64,000 nt of DNA from Parabacteroides distasonis (GCA_021531775.1 JAFBIU010000003.1:1-64000); one strand, 5' to 3'; positions 8,824-18,047 are shown, counted from the stretch's first letter. The notes: a model not told the origin generated them from the letters alone. Numbers and translations: made by a program.

Positions 8824-8911
8824 CAACTAGAGATAATTATTTTGCCAACTGGAGAAAAATATTTCTCTAACTGGAGAAATAGAATTGCCTAACTACAGCG
8901 TCAACTGATAA
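8824..8911. repeat. 22-bp-period direct repeats (about four units)
   Basis: Units begin at 8824, 8846, 8868 and 8890, each starting (C/T)AACT(A/G)(G/C)AG and followed by an AT-rich half. Spacing is exactly 22 bp; the fourth unit is decayed. 22 is not a multiple of three and no ORF runs through, so this is a non-coding satellite. It starts 42 bases past the zeta-like stop. Confidence 0.75.
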
Positions 8912-8997
8912 ATTCTAGCTATAGAAGTAAGGTTACATGCTCCTTGAACATAGGTTGGGCTCTCATTTGATAGGATATTCATAGGTATGTTGTATGT

Positions 8998-9061
8998 CGT
9001 CAAACGATTGTTTGACGGCTGTCAGGCGACTGTTTGATGTCCGTCAGACGATCGTTTGACG
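8998..9061. repeat. Three 22-bp-period palindromic units
   Basis: Units at 8998-9017, 9020-9039 and 9042-9061. The first is a perfect palindrome with arms CGTCAAAC and GTTTGACG; the third has arms CGTCAGAC/GTTTGACG and the middle is more diverged. Each can form a hairpin in RNA from either strand. The 22-bp period equals that of the direct-repeat array 90 bases upstream. Confidence 0.8.
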
Positions 9062-9214
9062 ACGTCCGGACACCCTTCGATTGACTATTCAGGAGGGATT
9101 GCAATAGGCTGTCTTTTGAGAAGTGTTTGGCGAGCCAGCGGCATTATCGTACACAAATATAATCGATTTGCGCGAAGATTCCAACAGGTTTGGCCTCTTT
9201 GTTGAGAAAAGGAA

Positions 9215-9264
9215 ATCCCCTATATATAATAATGTAGAAATATTCATTATTACGTATAGGGGAT
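9215..9264 (-). terminator. Long hairpin after the Wzz gene
   Basis: ATCCCCTATA (9215-9224) pairs with TATAGGGGAT (9255-9264), and inside it AATAATG (9228-9234) pairs with CATTATT (9245-9251), separated by a 3x3 internal loop. Read on the minus strand it follows the Wzz stop and is followed by a T/C-rich run, so termination of the Wza-Wzz operon is likely. The rest of 8783-9289 holds only the two repeat arrays and no credible gene. Confidence 0.6.
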
Positions 9265-9289
9265 CTATGATCGATCTACTGGCAGTAGT

Positions 9290-10930
9290 CTATTTCTTCT
9301 TCAATGCCACTTTCAGATCTTTCCAGATGGAGAGTACGAACCACTTTCCAGCCAGCCAGCCCATCGAAGCCAACATGGTGAAGAGAATGATTCCTATGGC
9401 AGCATATAACTTCCGAGGAGCAACCAAAGCCGATTTGATGTAGGGCGCATCAATGATCTTTGCCCGCTCTTTTCCCTGATTGACAGTCAGTATAATGTCT
9501 TCCCGTTTCTGAAGCAACACTAAATAGACCCCTTGATAGATCTCTTGCTGACGTTTCAAGTCCACGTAGGTACGCTCTTGCTGAGGAACTTCTCCCATCT
9601 TAGAGAGCAACTGTTTCTCTTTGGATTTCAGGCTGGCCTCTGTCGCATCCATGCTCTTCCGGGTGTTCTCGATCATCACATACACACTCTCACGCAAACG
9701 ATCGATCTGCAACGTCAAAGGAGCCACCATCGGGTTGTTCTCACTGGCCACCTTGATCAAGCGTTCACGTTCCATCAATACTTGATTATAGTTGGTAATA
9801 GCACCCCCTACTCCACTCTCACCATCAGCGGGAGTGAACAAAGAAGGAACCAATTTGTATTTGTTTTCCGGATTCCGGACAAACTCTTCCATCAAATCGA
9901 TCAAATGACGTTGGGCTTCCAATTCAATCAATTTGGTCTGCACCTCTTGCATGGAGGTAGCATAGAGCTGCACATCATACTCCACCATGGTGATCTTATT
10001 CTTGGTCTTGTATTGTTCGATCAGCTTCTCGATGTTCGCCAATTCAGCCAATGTCGTTTCCAAACGACCATTCAAGAAATCGAGTGTAGAATTAGCCAAT
10101 TTCCATTTGTACCGTTCAGCACTCTCGTTGTAACAGTCAATCAAGGTCTGGAACATATCCTTAGCTCGTTGCGTTTCATAATCCTCACAACTCATTTGCA
10201 ACACATTGGATGATTTCGAGTAATCTTCGATCAAGAACTCCTCAATCAATTCTTCTGCCACACCCGTCGGCGGATTCACATCGACCAGCAAATCAAAGCT
10301 CGTATTCTTCACCGACTCTTTGCCAGGGGCATAGTCTATTCGGATTGGCCAACCTTCCACTTCAATCACACCAGGCAACGACTCCAAGGTAAACGATTTC
10401 TTATGATGATCGAATGTGGAGAACTTCACATCTGTGTCAATCTTGACCTTACCGGTCGCCTGATGTTCGATCTCCATCTTAACCGTCCGTTCCAACTTGA
10501 CCAATGTGGCAGAATCGCAAGAGACCCGCAAAGGCTCCTGCCCATACATACGATACCCAAAGGTAAAGGGCTCCATATAGTCCACATAGATACCCAACTT
10601 GATCACCATTTCGCGGACCATCTGGTTTGAGGTCAAGGTCATCAACTCATCATCCAATACGATAGAAGAACCCGATGCCCCACTCAGACCAAAAGAGGCC
10701 ATCAAACCAGCAGCACTACCCAATCCCATACTGGGAGAAGAGAATGTCTCTTTATCATCCTGCAACAGGATTTGGGCAGCAGCTTCATACGTCTTCGGAT
10801 AGAGGGCAATGTAGAGAACTGCCACCACAAACGCAAAGATGCCACAACCTCCAATCAGTTTCCAATGCGTCAAGTAGTCAATAAAAACACCTTTTAAATC
10901 GACGGTTTCATTATCTTTGATTTCTTCCAT
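9290..10930 (-). CDS. Polysaccharide chain-length protein, Wzz/GumC type
   Basis: A 546-residue inner-membrane polysaccharide co-polymerase. One membrane helix is at about 28-50 (LIGGCGIFAFVVAVLYIALY), followed by the Wzz start motif (YEAAAQILLQDD). A long periplasmic region includes coiled coil (about 270-480), then a GNVR-like segment (QQERTYVDLKRQQEIYQGVY), and a second helix is near 515-535. No C-terminal tyrosine kinase domain is present, so this is the kinase-less GumC-like form. It follows the Wza-like lipoprotein gene by 11 bases. These genes would set length and move polymer across the envelope for the flanking polysaccharide blocks. Confidence 0.92.
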   Translation of the reverse strand: MEEIKDNETVDLKGVFIDYLTHWKLIGGCGIFAFVVAVLYIALYPKTYEAAAQILLQDDKETFSSPSMGLGSAAGLMASFGLSGASGSSIVLDDELMTLTSNQMVREMVIKLGIYVDYMEPFTFGYRMYGQEPLRVSCDSATLVKLERTVKMEIEHQATGKVKIDTDVKFSTFDHHKKSFTLESLPGVIEVEGWPIRIDYAPGKESVKNTSFDLLVDVNPPTGVAEELIEEFLIEDYSKSSNVLQMSCEDYETQRAKDMFQTLIDCYNESAERYKWKLANSTLDFLNGRLETTLAELANIEKLIEQYKTKNKITMVEYDVQLYATSMQEVQTKLIELEAQRHLIDLMEEFVRNPENKYKLVPSLFTPADGESGVGGAITNYNQVLMERERLIKVASENNPMVAPLTLQIDRLRESVYVMIENTRKSMDATEASLKSKEKQLLSKMGEVPQQERTYVDLKRQQEIYQGVYLVLLQKREDIILTVNQGKERAKIIDAPYIKSALVAPRKLYAAIGIILFTMLASMGWLAGKWFVLSIWKDLKVALKKK

Positions 10931-10941
10931 AATTTGATGCT

Positions 10942-11751
10942 TTATTTAGTAATAGCTAAGATGACCGTTGTAATCACTGAGATAGCACTCAAGATCGAGG
11001 AGAATACCGTAATTGTATATTGCTGGGCTGCACTATACCGTGAGTTACGTTTCTTGGCTTTGTTAGGTTCTACATACACCACGTCATTCTGACGCAAATA
11101 ATAATAGGGAGAAGTAAAGAGTGCTGGATCGGTCATGTCGATACGTCCAAACTCCTTCTTGCCGTCTTTATCACGAATCACGAGAATATTTTTCCGGTTT
11201 GCATTGATGGTCAAGTCACCCACGGAACCCAAGACATCCAAAATGCTGACCCGATCGTTCTTGATGGATACGACACCGGGACGAACCACATCACCCATCA
11301 CCGTAATCTTGAAATTCACAATCTGTACATTGACGTTAATATCCTTCGCATACTTTTCTATCTGGACGCGCAAACTCTCGGCCAACTCCTGCTTCGAGAG
11401 TCCAGCCGCCTGCACTTTGCCCAAAATGGGGAAATTGATCGAACCATCTTTATACACCAAGTAGGTCTGCAAATCATCGGCACTATTGGTCGTCGTCTTT
11501 TTCTCTTCATCCAAGGTAGAATAGGAATAGGTCGGCGGGTTGAAAGGAGTCAAGACGGTCGGATCCCATCCCGTCACTGTAATTGTCAACAAATCATCCG
11601 GGCAGATCTTCGTTGAATAACTCTGACTCATCTTAGAGACCTGTTCCGGTGTTAAATCGTCCACGCCTTGAAAATAGGCGACATCCTTGGGAACCGAACA
11701 TGCCCCCAACCATACCATCAGCATACATAATACCCACAATTTTCCTTTCAT
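10942..11751 (-). CDS. Outer-membrane polysaccharide export lipoprotein, Wza type
   Basis: A Wza-like exporter. The ATG at 11751 is chosen over an upstream in-frame start because it gives a lipoprotein signal peptide ending in LGAC, and because the upstream version would overlap the promoter. The Poly_export domain is around 55-145 (YSTKICPDDLLTITV at its start), followed by an SLBB-like segment (VMGDVVRPGVVSI). A C-terminal hydrophobic helix (ITVFSSILSAISVITTVILA) spans the outer membrane in Wza relatives. It is shorter than E. coli Wza, as usual in Bacteroidota. First gene of a two-gene operon with the Wzz protein. Confidence 0.92.
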   Translation of the reverse strand: MKGKLWVLCMLMVWLGACSVPKDVAYFQGVDDLTPEQVSKMSQSYSTKICPDDLLTITVTGWDPTVLTPFNPPTYSYSTLDEEKKTTTNSADDLQTYLVYKDGSINFPILGKVQAAGLSKQELAESLRVQIEKYAKDINVNVQIVNFKITVMGDVVRPGVVSIKNDRVSILDVLGSVGDLTINANRKNILVIRDKDGKKEFGRIDMTDPALFTSPYYYLRQNDVVYVEPNKAKKRNSRYSAAQQYTITVFSSILSAISVITTVILAITK

Positions 11752-11774
11752 AACTCTATTTTCAAAATGAAGTG

Positions 11775-11782
11775 CAAATATA
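11775..11782 (-). promoter_or_regulatory. -7 box of Wza-Wzz operon
   Basis: Minus-strand TATATTTG, exact TAnnTTTG, 24 bases upstream of the 11751 ATG. This supports that start over the 11793 one. A spaced -33 is not obvious. Confidence 0.6.
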
Positions 11783-11863
11783 CAACTTTTCAACCTAATC
11801 CTGAGGCATACGAGCCAACCCGTTTCCCCAAAGTACTATAATAACGATGTAATTCACGTCATA

Positions 11864-11897
11864 TTGCTGCACAGCTCTAAGAAATTTTATACCTTTG
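11864..11897 (+). promoter_or_regulatory. Promoter of CotH-family gene
   Basis: TACCTTTG at 11890-11897 matches the -7 consensus; a TTG at 11864-11866 is a slightly distant -33 candidate (23 bp). The ATG follows 37 bases later. Confidence 0.55.
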
Positions 11898-11933
11898 CAA
11901 ACAAGGATAACAAAAACACCTAAATGAATCATC

Positions 11934-14900
11934 ATGAAACATGCCATTTTTACACTGCTTTGTGGATTGACTTTGAATATGTCAGCCAGTTATATGTGTG
12001 CCCAAGAACAGTTATTCATCAATGAATTGATGCCTTCCAATATCAACGGAATCATGGATGACCGCTATGACTTTCCAGATAGTTGGGTTGAAATATACAA
12101 TGCAGGGAATACGGATATTGATATCCAAGGTTGGTATTTATCCAATGACAAAAAAGATTTGCAACAGTGGCAAATCCCTATCCGTTGTGTTGTTCCAGCC
12201 AAAGGATATAAATTGCTCTATTTAGACAAAGAAGAAAAGAACCTTCATGCCAACTTTAGGCTTGACATCAAGGGGGAATCGCTTTATCTGACCCAACCGG
12301 ATGGAGAGACCGTGATTGATCAGTCTCCCAAGTTTGATAAACTGGCTCCCAACAATGCTTATGGACGAACAAAAGATGGCACAGACAATTGGGGTTGGTT
12401 CCCAACTCCTACGCCAGCGAGCAGTAACAACACCTCGTTAGCCGTTGAAGCAACCCAAATAGCTCCAACAGTTACGTTCAGTCAGGCAGGTGGTGTGTAT
12501 GATTCACCTTTACTCATTTCAATTGCAGCCAAACAAGAAGAGGATTTCCAGCAATCCATCTATTATACAACAGACGGAAGCGAACCTACCCTCGAATCTT
12601 TTCACTACACCCAACCGATAGCCATCGATACGACCACGATTCTACGTGCCAAAGTGTTGGTCGATGGATATCTGAGCCAACCCTCTCAAGTGGCCAGTTA
12701 CCTATTCCCGGAAAGAGATCTAACCCTTCCGGTCATCTCTTTGGTTTTGGATCCTGACTATTTGTGGGACGATATGATTGGCATGTACACCGATGGAAAA
12801 AATGGTGCCTACTATTACAAACAGGATCGATATGTCAACTGGGCTCAAGAATGGAGGCGACCTGTCAATGTCGAATACTTCGTGGAAAATGACGAGAAGA
12901 TCAATCAATTAGGCGAAATGCGTATCATGGGAGGATTTTCCCGAGAAAAGCCTCAAAAATCGTTGGCTGTGTATGCGAACAAACGGTTTGGCACCAAACG
13001 ATTCGATTATGCCTTCTTCCAGGAAAAAGAACCATTGGATGATGGTTACAAATCGATCATTCTACGCAATTCAGGACAGGACTTCAACCGTTCTTTCCTA
13101 CGAGATGCGGTCAACCAGTATTTTGTGGGAGGGAAAGTAGATATCGACTACCAAGCCTATCAACCTGCCATTGTCTTTATGAATGGTGTGTATTGGGGTA
13201 TTCACAACATTCGTGAACGCTCCAACGATGATTTTGTAGCCTCCAACTATGACACGGAAGATATCGATATGTTGGAAAACTTCGAGGAAATCAAAGCGGG
13301 CGATGACCAACATTTCAACGAGTTTTATCGGTTGGTTACCTCCAAAAAATTCACATTTGAGGAATTGGAGTCCTATCTTGATATTGAAGAGAGCCTGAAT
13401 TTCTTCATATTGGAAACCTTCATTGCCAACCGGGATTGGCCCCATAATAATAATGTATGTTGGCGCAAACGCGACGGCGGCAAATGGAGATGGATCATCA
13501 AAGACACAGATTACAGTACTGATTTCGGCAGTACCAGCCATTTTGACGCTTTAGACTATGTCAATAACGGAAACAAGACCTTAAACAACATCATCAAGAG
13601 TTGTTGGAACAATGAAACATTCCGCGAACTGTTCATTGATCGGTTTACCGTCTATTTAGGTGACATTTTCCATAAAGATGTGACCATCGCTTTGGTTGAC
13701 TCCTTTGCGCAACAAATCGATGAAGAAATGAAGATTGCTCGTCCACGTTGGGATTTGACCTATGACTATTGGCAAACCAATATCAAGAATATGCGTAATT
13801 GGTTACGGGTACGTCCCAATTATGTGTATCAGCATTTACAGAATCGTTTTGATTTAGCTAAGCCCGTATCGGTCACCATTCAAACTTCCAAGCCTGCTAA
13901 ACAGACACTTCGCATCAATGAAATTCCGGTACAAGAGGCCCAATTCCGAGGGAAATTCTTTGGAAACCGTACCATGTGTATCGAAACGACTCAACCGGAT
14001 CAGGATTTCCGCTATTGGCAAATCAAGACGAGTTATACCGACCAACCTGATCGCTACGAAATCAGCACGGATCCCACCTTACATCTGCAAGTCGATACAT
14101 GTGCCCAACAATATGAAATACAAGCAGTCCTGGGTTCTGATATGCCTTTGCTCCGTTACGAGGAGGGATTCCTGGAGATCTTATCCAACATTGATAATGA
14201 GAATTTTGAGCAAGTGCAAACAGCGATTGCACCCTTATTGGAATCGACAACGGCTGTTGACCTTACGAAGATTCACTACCAAGCAGACCTACCCTTGGAC
14301 ACGTTGTTGGCTGGAGCCAATCCCAATCGATTGGTCTATACACAGGAAGAATTAGAGGGTCATCACGTCATCTGCAATGGTCATGCTACGTTGATTCAGC
14401 TATCCGATCAATTTGCATTTCATTGTCCGATGGATTTTGAGGCAGATGAAATCAGGGTCGTGAAGCATTTACCTGACCAACAGACAACCCGAAGTTATGT
14501 TGGACTCACCCTCCCATTTGCATTCGAAGCGGATGAGATGCCTGATCGGTGGCGCATCTTGACTTTAGCTGATACACAACTCATTCCTACGGATGAAATG
14601 CAGGCCAACCAACCCTATCTGGTACGATTCGGAGAGTCTGGCGATTCGATTCGGTTGGTTGCACAGCACAAACTAATTTCTTCTACTCCGCAAAAGTTGG
14701 CAATAGAAGGGAATGGCATGACTTTGTGGGGTTCATACAGCCATCAAACGATCGCTGAGGGTTACCATATCTCCGATGAAGATACTGAACAGGGGGCTAC
14801 AGGACGTCTGTTCATCCAAAAAGCGAATGAAGGCATAACTCCCTTTGATATTTATTTAGAGGCAACCGAACGTATTTTACCTGAATACTTTACCATTGGA

Positions 14901-15119
14901 GCTGGAACGGTGGAAAACGAATCCATCGCTTCATCCGATTTACAAGTACGGGCACAACAACAGGGTATAGTCGTGATTTCACCGATCGAACAAGCACTTT
15001 TCCTCTATACAGCTGACGGAAAACTGTTCAGACAGGTTCATTTAGCCATTGGACAAAATCAAATTTCTCTGCCATCGGGAATCTACATCCTCCGACAGGA
15101 AGTTGTCGTGGTTCCTTGA
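11934..15119 (+). CDS. Secreted multidomain CotH kinase-like protein
   Basis: A 1061-residue exported protein. It has a signal peptide (to about 23), a lamin-tail domain (about 25-150, INELMPSN...DSWVEIYNAG), a chitobiase/beta-hexosaminidase C-terminal-like domain (about 180-260, YYTTDGSEPT), then a CotH kinase-like domain (about 260-640). The last contains the usual NSGQDFNRSFLRDA, GVYWGIHNIRER and the metal-site-like IIKDTDYSTDF near 520. CotH proteins are atypical protein kinases of spore coats; the bacterial LTD-CotH architecture is widespread but uncharacterised. The C-terminal 80 residues (LYTADGKLF...GIYILRQE) resemble a type IX secretion sorting domain. Own promoter; next gene is 47 bases on. 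Confidence 0.82.
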   Translation: MKHAIFTLLCGLTLNMSASYMCAQEQLFINELMPSNINGIMDDRYDFPDSWVEIYNAGNTDIDIQGWYLSNDKKDLQQWQIPIRCVVPAKGYKLLYLDKEEKNLHANFRLDIKGESLYLTQPDGETVIDQSPKFDKLAPNNAYGRTKDGTDNWGWFPTPTPASSNNTSLAVEATQIAPTVTFSQAGGVYDSPLLISIAAKQEEDFQQSIYYTTDGSEPTLESFHYTQPIAIDTTTILRAKVLVDGYLSQPSQVASYLFPERDLTLPVISLVLDPDYLWDDMIGMYTDGKNGAYYYKQDRYVNWAQEWRRPVNVEYFVENDEKINQLGEMRIMGGFSREKPQKSLAVYANKRFGTKRFDYAFFQEKEPLDDGYKSIILRNSGQDFNRSFLRDAVNQYFVGGKVDIDYQAYQPAIVFMNGVYWGIHNIRERSNDDFVASNYDTEDIDMLENFEEIKAGDDQHFNEFYRLVTSKKFTFEELESYLDIEESLNFFILETFIANRDWPHNNNVCWRKRDGGKWRWIIKDTDYSTDFGSTSHFDALDYVNNGNKTLNNIIKSCWNNETFRELFIDRFTVYLGDIFHKDVTIALVDSFAQQIDEEMKIARPRWDLTYDYWQTNIKNMRNWLRVRPNYVYQHLQNRFDLAKPVSVTIQTSKPAKQTLRINEIPVQEAQFRGKFFGNRTMCIETTQPDQDFRYWQIKTSYTDQPDRYEISTDPTLHLQVDTCAQQYEIQAVLGSDMPLLRYEEGFLEILSNIDNENFEQVQTAIAPLLESTTAVDLTKIHYQADLPLDTLLAGANPNRLVYTQEELEGHHVICNGHATLIQLSDQFAFHCPMDFEADEIRVVKHLPDQQTTRSYVGLTLPFAFEADEMPDRWRILTLADTQLIPTDEMQANQPYLVRFGESGDSIRLVAQHKLISSTPQKLAIEGNGMTLWGSYSHQTIAEGYHISDEDTEQGATGRLFIQKANEGITPFDIYLEATERILPEYFTIGAGTVENESIASSDLQVRAQQQGIVVISPIEQALFLYTADGKLFRQVHLAIGQNQISLPSGIYILRQEVVVVP

Positions 15120-15166
15120 TTATATGAGGTGATTTCATTTATTTTGCAGCCGAAATTATAGGATAT

Positions 15167-16006
15167 ATGGTAAACGTAGGAAAATACAATACACTGAAAG
15201 TGGTCAAGATGCTCGATTTCGGAGCCTATTTGGCTGATGATACGGGCAAAGAGATCCTGTTGCCGACACGTTATGTGCCCAAAGAGACGCAGATCGGGGA
15301 TGAGTTGGAGGTGTTTATCTATCACGACAACGAAGGACGTCTGATTGCAACAACCGTCCATCCCAAGGCAACCGTCGGAGAATTCGCATTTATGCAGGTC
15401 CGGACGGTCAGTAAGATCGGAGCCTTCCTCGACTGGGGACTTATGAAAGATCTGCTGGTGCCTTTCCGCGAACAAAAGATGGCGATGCGTCCAGGAAAAT
15501 GGTACTTGGTTTATGTGCGAATTGATCCGGTGACCGGACGGGTGATGGCATCGGCACGTATCGAAAAGTATCTGAACAACGTACCACCCAAATACCAACA
15601 TAACGAAGAGGTGGATCTGTTAGTTGCCGAGGAAACGGAGATTGGCTATCGGGTCATCATCAACAACCTACATTCCGGTTTGGTCTATAACAATGAGGTA
15701 TTCCGTCGGTTGGAACGAGGTGAACACTTGAAAGGCTATATCAAAGAGGTGCGGGAAGATGAGAAGATCGATGTGAGCCTCTCTCCATTAGGGTATCAGC
15801 GGGTGGAAGGTATCGCGGGTGTCATCCTGTCTGCTTTGGAAACACAAGGTGGTTTCCTGTCAGTCCATGACAAAAGTGAACCGGAGGTTATTTATGCCCT
15901 CTTCCGGTGTAGCAAGAAGGTTTTCAAACAGGCCATCGGTTCACTCTACAAGCAGCACCTCATCACGCTGGAACCGGAAGGTATCCGTTTGGTTCCTACC
16001 AAATAA
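15167..16006 (+). CDS. CvfB-type S1-like RNA-binding protein
   Basis: A 279-residue cytoplasmic protein of the CvfB family (tandem S1-like domains plus a C-terminal winged helix). The N-terminus GKYNTLKVVKMLDFGAYLAD and the S1-like repeats KIGAFLDWGLMKDLLVPFREQ and GYRVIINNLHSGLVYNNEVF match the family pattern. Members bind RNA and affect virulence-gene expression in Firmicutes; the role in Bacteroidota is not known. The ATG at 15167 is the only start consistent with the conserved N-terminus. Precedes the PHP gene by 25 bases, probably co-transcribed. Confidence 0.88.
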   Translation: MVNVGKYNTLKVVKMLDFGAYLADDTGKEILLPTRYVPKETQIGDELEVFIYHDNEGRLIATTVHPKATVGEFAFMQVRTVSKIGAFLDWGLMKDLLVPFREQKMAMRPGKWYLVYVRIDPVTGRVMASARIEKYLNNVPPKYQHNEEVDLLVAEETEIGYRVIINNLHSGLVYNNEVFRRLERGEHLKGYIKEVREDEKIDVSLSPLGYQRVEGIAGVILSALETQGGFLSVHDKSEPEVIYALFRCSKKVFKQAIGSLYKQHLITLEPEGIRLVPTK

Positions 16007-16031
16007 TTGATGTCTATAAATTACATTGAAC

Positions 16032-16760
16032 ATGAAAATAGCATTGGATGTCCACACGCATACGGTAGCAAGTGGACATGCGTATAGTTCTCTCCAAGAA
16101 ATGGCTATGACGGCAGCCGCTAAAGGCATACAGATTTTAGGTATCACGGAACATGCACCTGGCATACCGGGTACATGCGACTTGATCTATTTCCGGAATA
16201 TGCACGTTGTACCTCGTCAGATGTATGGCATTGAATTGCTGTTGGGAGCTGAACTGAATATCATCGACTACAAAGGGACGGTCGATATGGATGAGATGTA
16301 TATGCCTATGCTCGACATCAAGATTGCGGGCATTCATTCACTCTGTTACACACCGGGAAGTGTAGAAGAGAATACCGCTGCACTGATCGGTGCGATTCAG
16401 AATCCCTATGTCCATATCATCAGTCATCCGGGTGACGGAACCGCACAGGTCTCGTTCGAGCCCATCGTGCTGGCTGCTAAAGAGGCAGGGACACTGCTGG
16501 AAATCAACAACAGCTCCTTGAATCCGACCCGCCACAAGCCGATGGCACACGCCAATAATCTGGAGATCCTACGCCTCTGCAAACAATACGAGGTGCCGAT
16601 CATTTTAGGAAGTGATGCACACATTTCGTTCGCGATAGCCAACTATGAGCATATCTATCCCCTCTTGCAGGAGACCGAATTTCCGGAGGCGCTGATTGTC
16701 AATCATCAGGTGGATCTGTTCAAACAGTTTTTGAACAACAAACCGACCCATCGATCCTAA
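16032..16760 (+). CDS. PHP-domain phosphatase, YcdX-like
   Basis: A PHP metallo-hydrolase. Start ATG 16032 is preferred over an in-frame TTG six bases earlier; it opens with MKIALDVHTHTVASGHAYSS, carrying the HxH metal ligands. Further metal motifs are ITEHAPGIPG, SHPGDG and the C-terminal GSDAHIS. About 242 residues, standard for the YcdX group, which binds a trinuclear zinc/manganese site and hydrolyses phosphate esters. Substrate is unknown. It lies between CvfB and a DUF418 membrane protein, all on the plus strand with short gaps. Confidence 0.88.
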   Translation: MKIALDVHTHTVASGHAYSSLQEMAMTAAAKGIQILGITEHAPGIPGTCDLIYFRNMHVVPRQMYGIELLLGAELNIIDYKGTVDMDEMYMPMLDIKIAGIHSLCYTPGSVEENTAALIGAIQNPYVHIISHPGDGTAQVSFEPIVLAAKEAGTLLEINNSSLNPTRHKPMAHANNLEILRLCKQYEVPIILGSDAHISFAIANYEHIYPLLQETEFPEALIVNHQVDLFKQFLNNKPTHRS

Positions 16761-16794
16761 ATTATTATTCATTCATAAATTCACAAATCGTATC

Positions 16795-17967
16795 ATGGAA
16801 CAAGTTAAAATCGGACATGCTCGAGTGGATGTAGCTGATGTCTTGCGCGGTCTTGCCGTGATGGGCATCATCATTCTACACTCCATCGAGCACTTCAACT
16901 TTTATTCATTTCCTGACACAGCGGGGCAAAGTGATTGGTTAAACTTTGCTGACAAAGCGGTTTGGAACGGACTCTTCTTCATGTTCGGAGGAAAGGCATA
17001 CGCGGTCTTTGCCCTGCTGTTTGGCTTCAGTTTCTTCATCCAAGAGGACAACCAACGGATGCGTGGCAACGACTTCCGTCTTCGCTTCTGCTGGCGACTA
17101 GTCTTGCTTTTCCTCATCGGAAATCTGAATGCCGCCTTCTTTACAGCGGAGGTCTTGGTGTTGTATTCATTGGTAGGATTCATCCTGCCCCTGACCTGCC
17201 GGCTCAAAGACAAATGGGTGTTGATATTGGCGGGCATCCTATTGATTCAACCGTTACCACTCTATTACGTCATTCGGGCTACGTTGGATCCCTCGTTCGT
17301 AACGCCAGCTATTCCGACACGTTCATACTGGGATGCCACCTTTGCGATGCAGATGAATGGTAACTTCTGGGAAACCCTCAAAGTAAACTTGTGGGAGGGT
17401 CAGTTGGCCAGTCTTGCTTGGGCTTGGGATAATGGTCGTGTGTTCCAAACAGCAGCCCTGTTCTTGTTAGGTATGCTGATCGGTCGTAGAGGACTCTTTG
17501 AAGAGCGGAATTTAGGTGTATGGGGAAAGATCCTGGCGGGTGCTTTGATTGCTTTCTTCCCGTTGTATGGTATCGGCAACATGTTGCCCAACTACATTGA
17601 GAACAAATCGATCTTGACTCCGTTGGCACTGATCGTCTCTTCACTTTACAAGTTTGCATTCATGTTGGTACTGGTAGCCGGCGTACTGTTTGCCTATTAC
17701 CGGACCCAATGGCGCGAACGACTGATAAAGATCACGCCTTACGGCAAGATGAGTTTGACCAACTACATTACACAGAGCATCATCGGATCCATGATGTACT
17801 ATAACTGGGGTTTTGCTTTGCATCGTTACATGGGCATTACGGCCAGTGCAACCTGCGGTGTATTCATCTTCATCATCCAATGGGCCTTCTGCCGTTGGTG
17901 GATGGATCATCACAAACATGGTCCGTTGGAGTATCTGTGGAAAAAAGCAACCTGGATTGGCAAATAA
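16795..17967 (+). CDS. DUF418 family membrane protein
   Basis: A 390-residue polytopic inner-membrane protein of the DUF418 (YeiB-like) family. The start VDVADVLRGLAVMGIIILH, the internal FGGKAYAVFALLFGFSFFIQ and the C-terminal segment GKMSLTNYITQSIIGSMMYYNWGF are diagnostic. About 8-10 hydrophobic helices are visible. The family is distantly related to acyltransferase-3 membrane proteins but has no established activity. Starts 34 bases after the PHP gene; a strong bidirectional terminator closes the unit. Confidence 0.87.
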   Translation: MEQVKIGHARVDVADVLRGLAVMGIIILHSIEHFNFYSFPDTAGQSDWLNFADKAVWNGLFFMFGGKAYAVFALLFGFSFFIQEDNQRMRGNDFRLRFCWRLVLLFLIGNLNAAFFTAEVLVLYSLVGFILPLTCRLKDKWVLILAGILLIQPLPLYYVIRATLDPSFVTPAIPTRSYWDATFAMQMNGNFWETLKVNLWEGQLASLAWAWDNGRVFQTAALFLLGMLIGRRGLFEERNLGVWGKILAGALIAFFPLYGIGNMLPNYIENKSILTPLALIVSSLYKFAFMLVLVAGVLFAYYRTQWRERLIKITPYGKMSLTNYITQSIIGSMMYYNWGFALHRYMGITASATCGVFIFIIQWAFCRWWMDHHKHGPLEYLWKKATWIGK

Positions 17968-17986
17968 TGGATTCACCCATTCATAT

Positions 17987-18029
17987 AAAAAAGTCCCGTG
18001 CGGAGCCTGATTCCACACGGGACTTTTTT
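17987..18029. terminator. Bidirectional intrinsic terminator
   Basis: AAAAAAGTCCCGTG (17987-18000) pairs perfectly with CACGGGACTTTTTT (18016-18029), with a partly paired loop. The A and T tracts on either side serve both the plus-strand DUF418 gene and the convergent minus-strand GH95 gene. Confidence 0.9.
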
Positions 18030-18047
18030 ATAACTGTTCTCCAATCA

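Noticed and set aside
8824-9061. Possible CRISPR array
   Set aside because: Units are contiguous with no spacers, 22 bp long and degenerate, and there are no cas genes.
9123-9443. Plus-strand open frame of 106 codons
   Set aside because: It crosses the 9215 hairpin and overlaps the end of the Wzz gene on the other strand; start is not ATG and composition is not protein-like.
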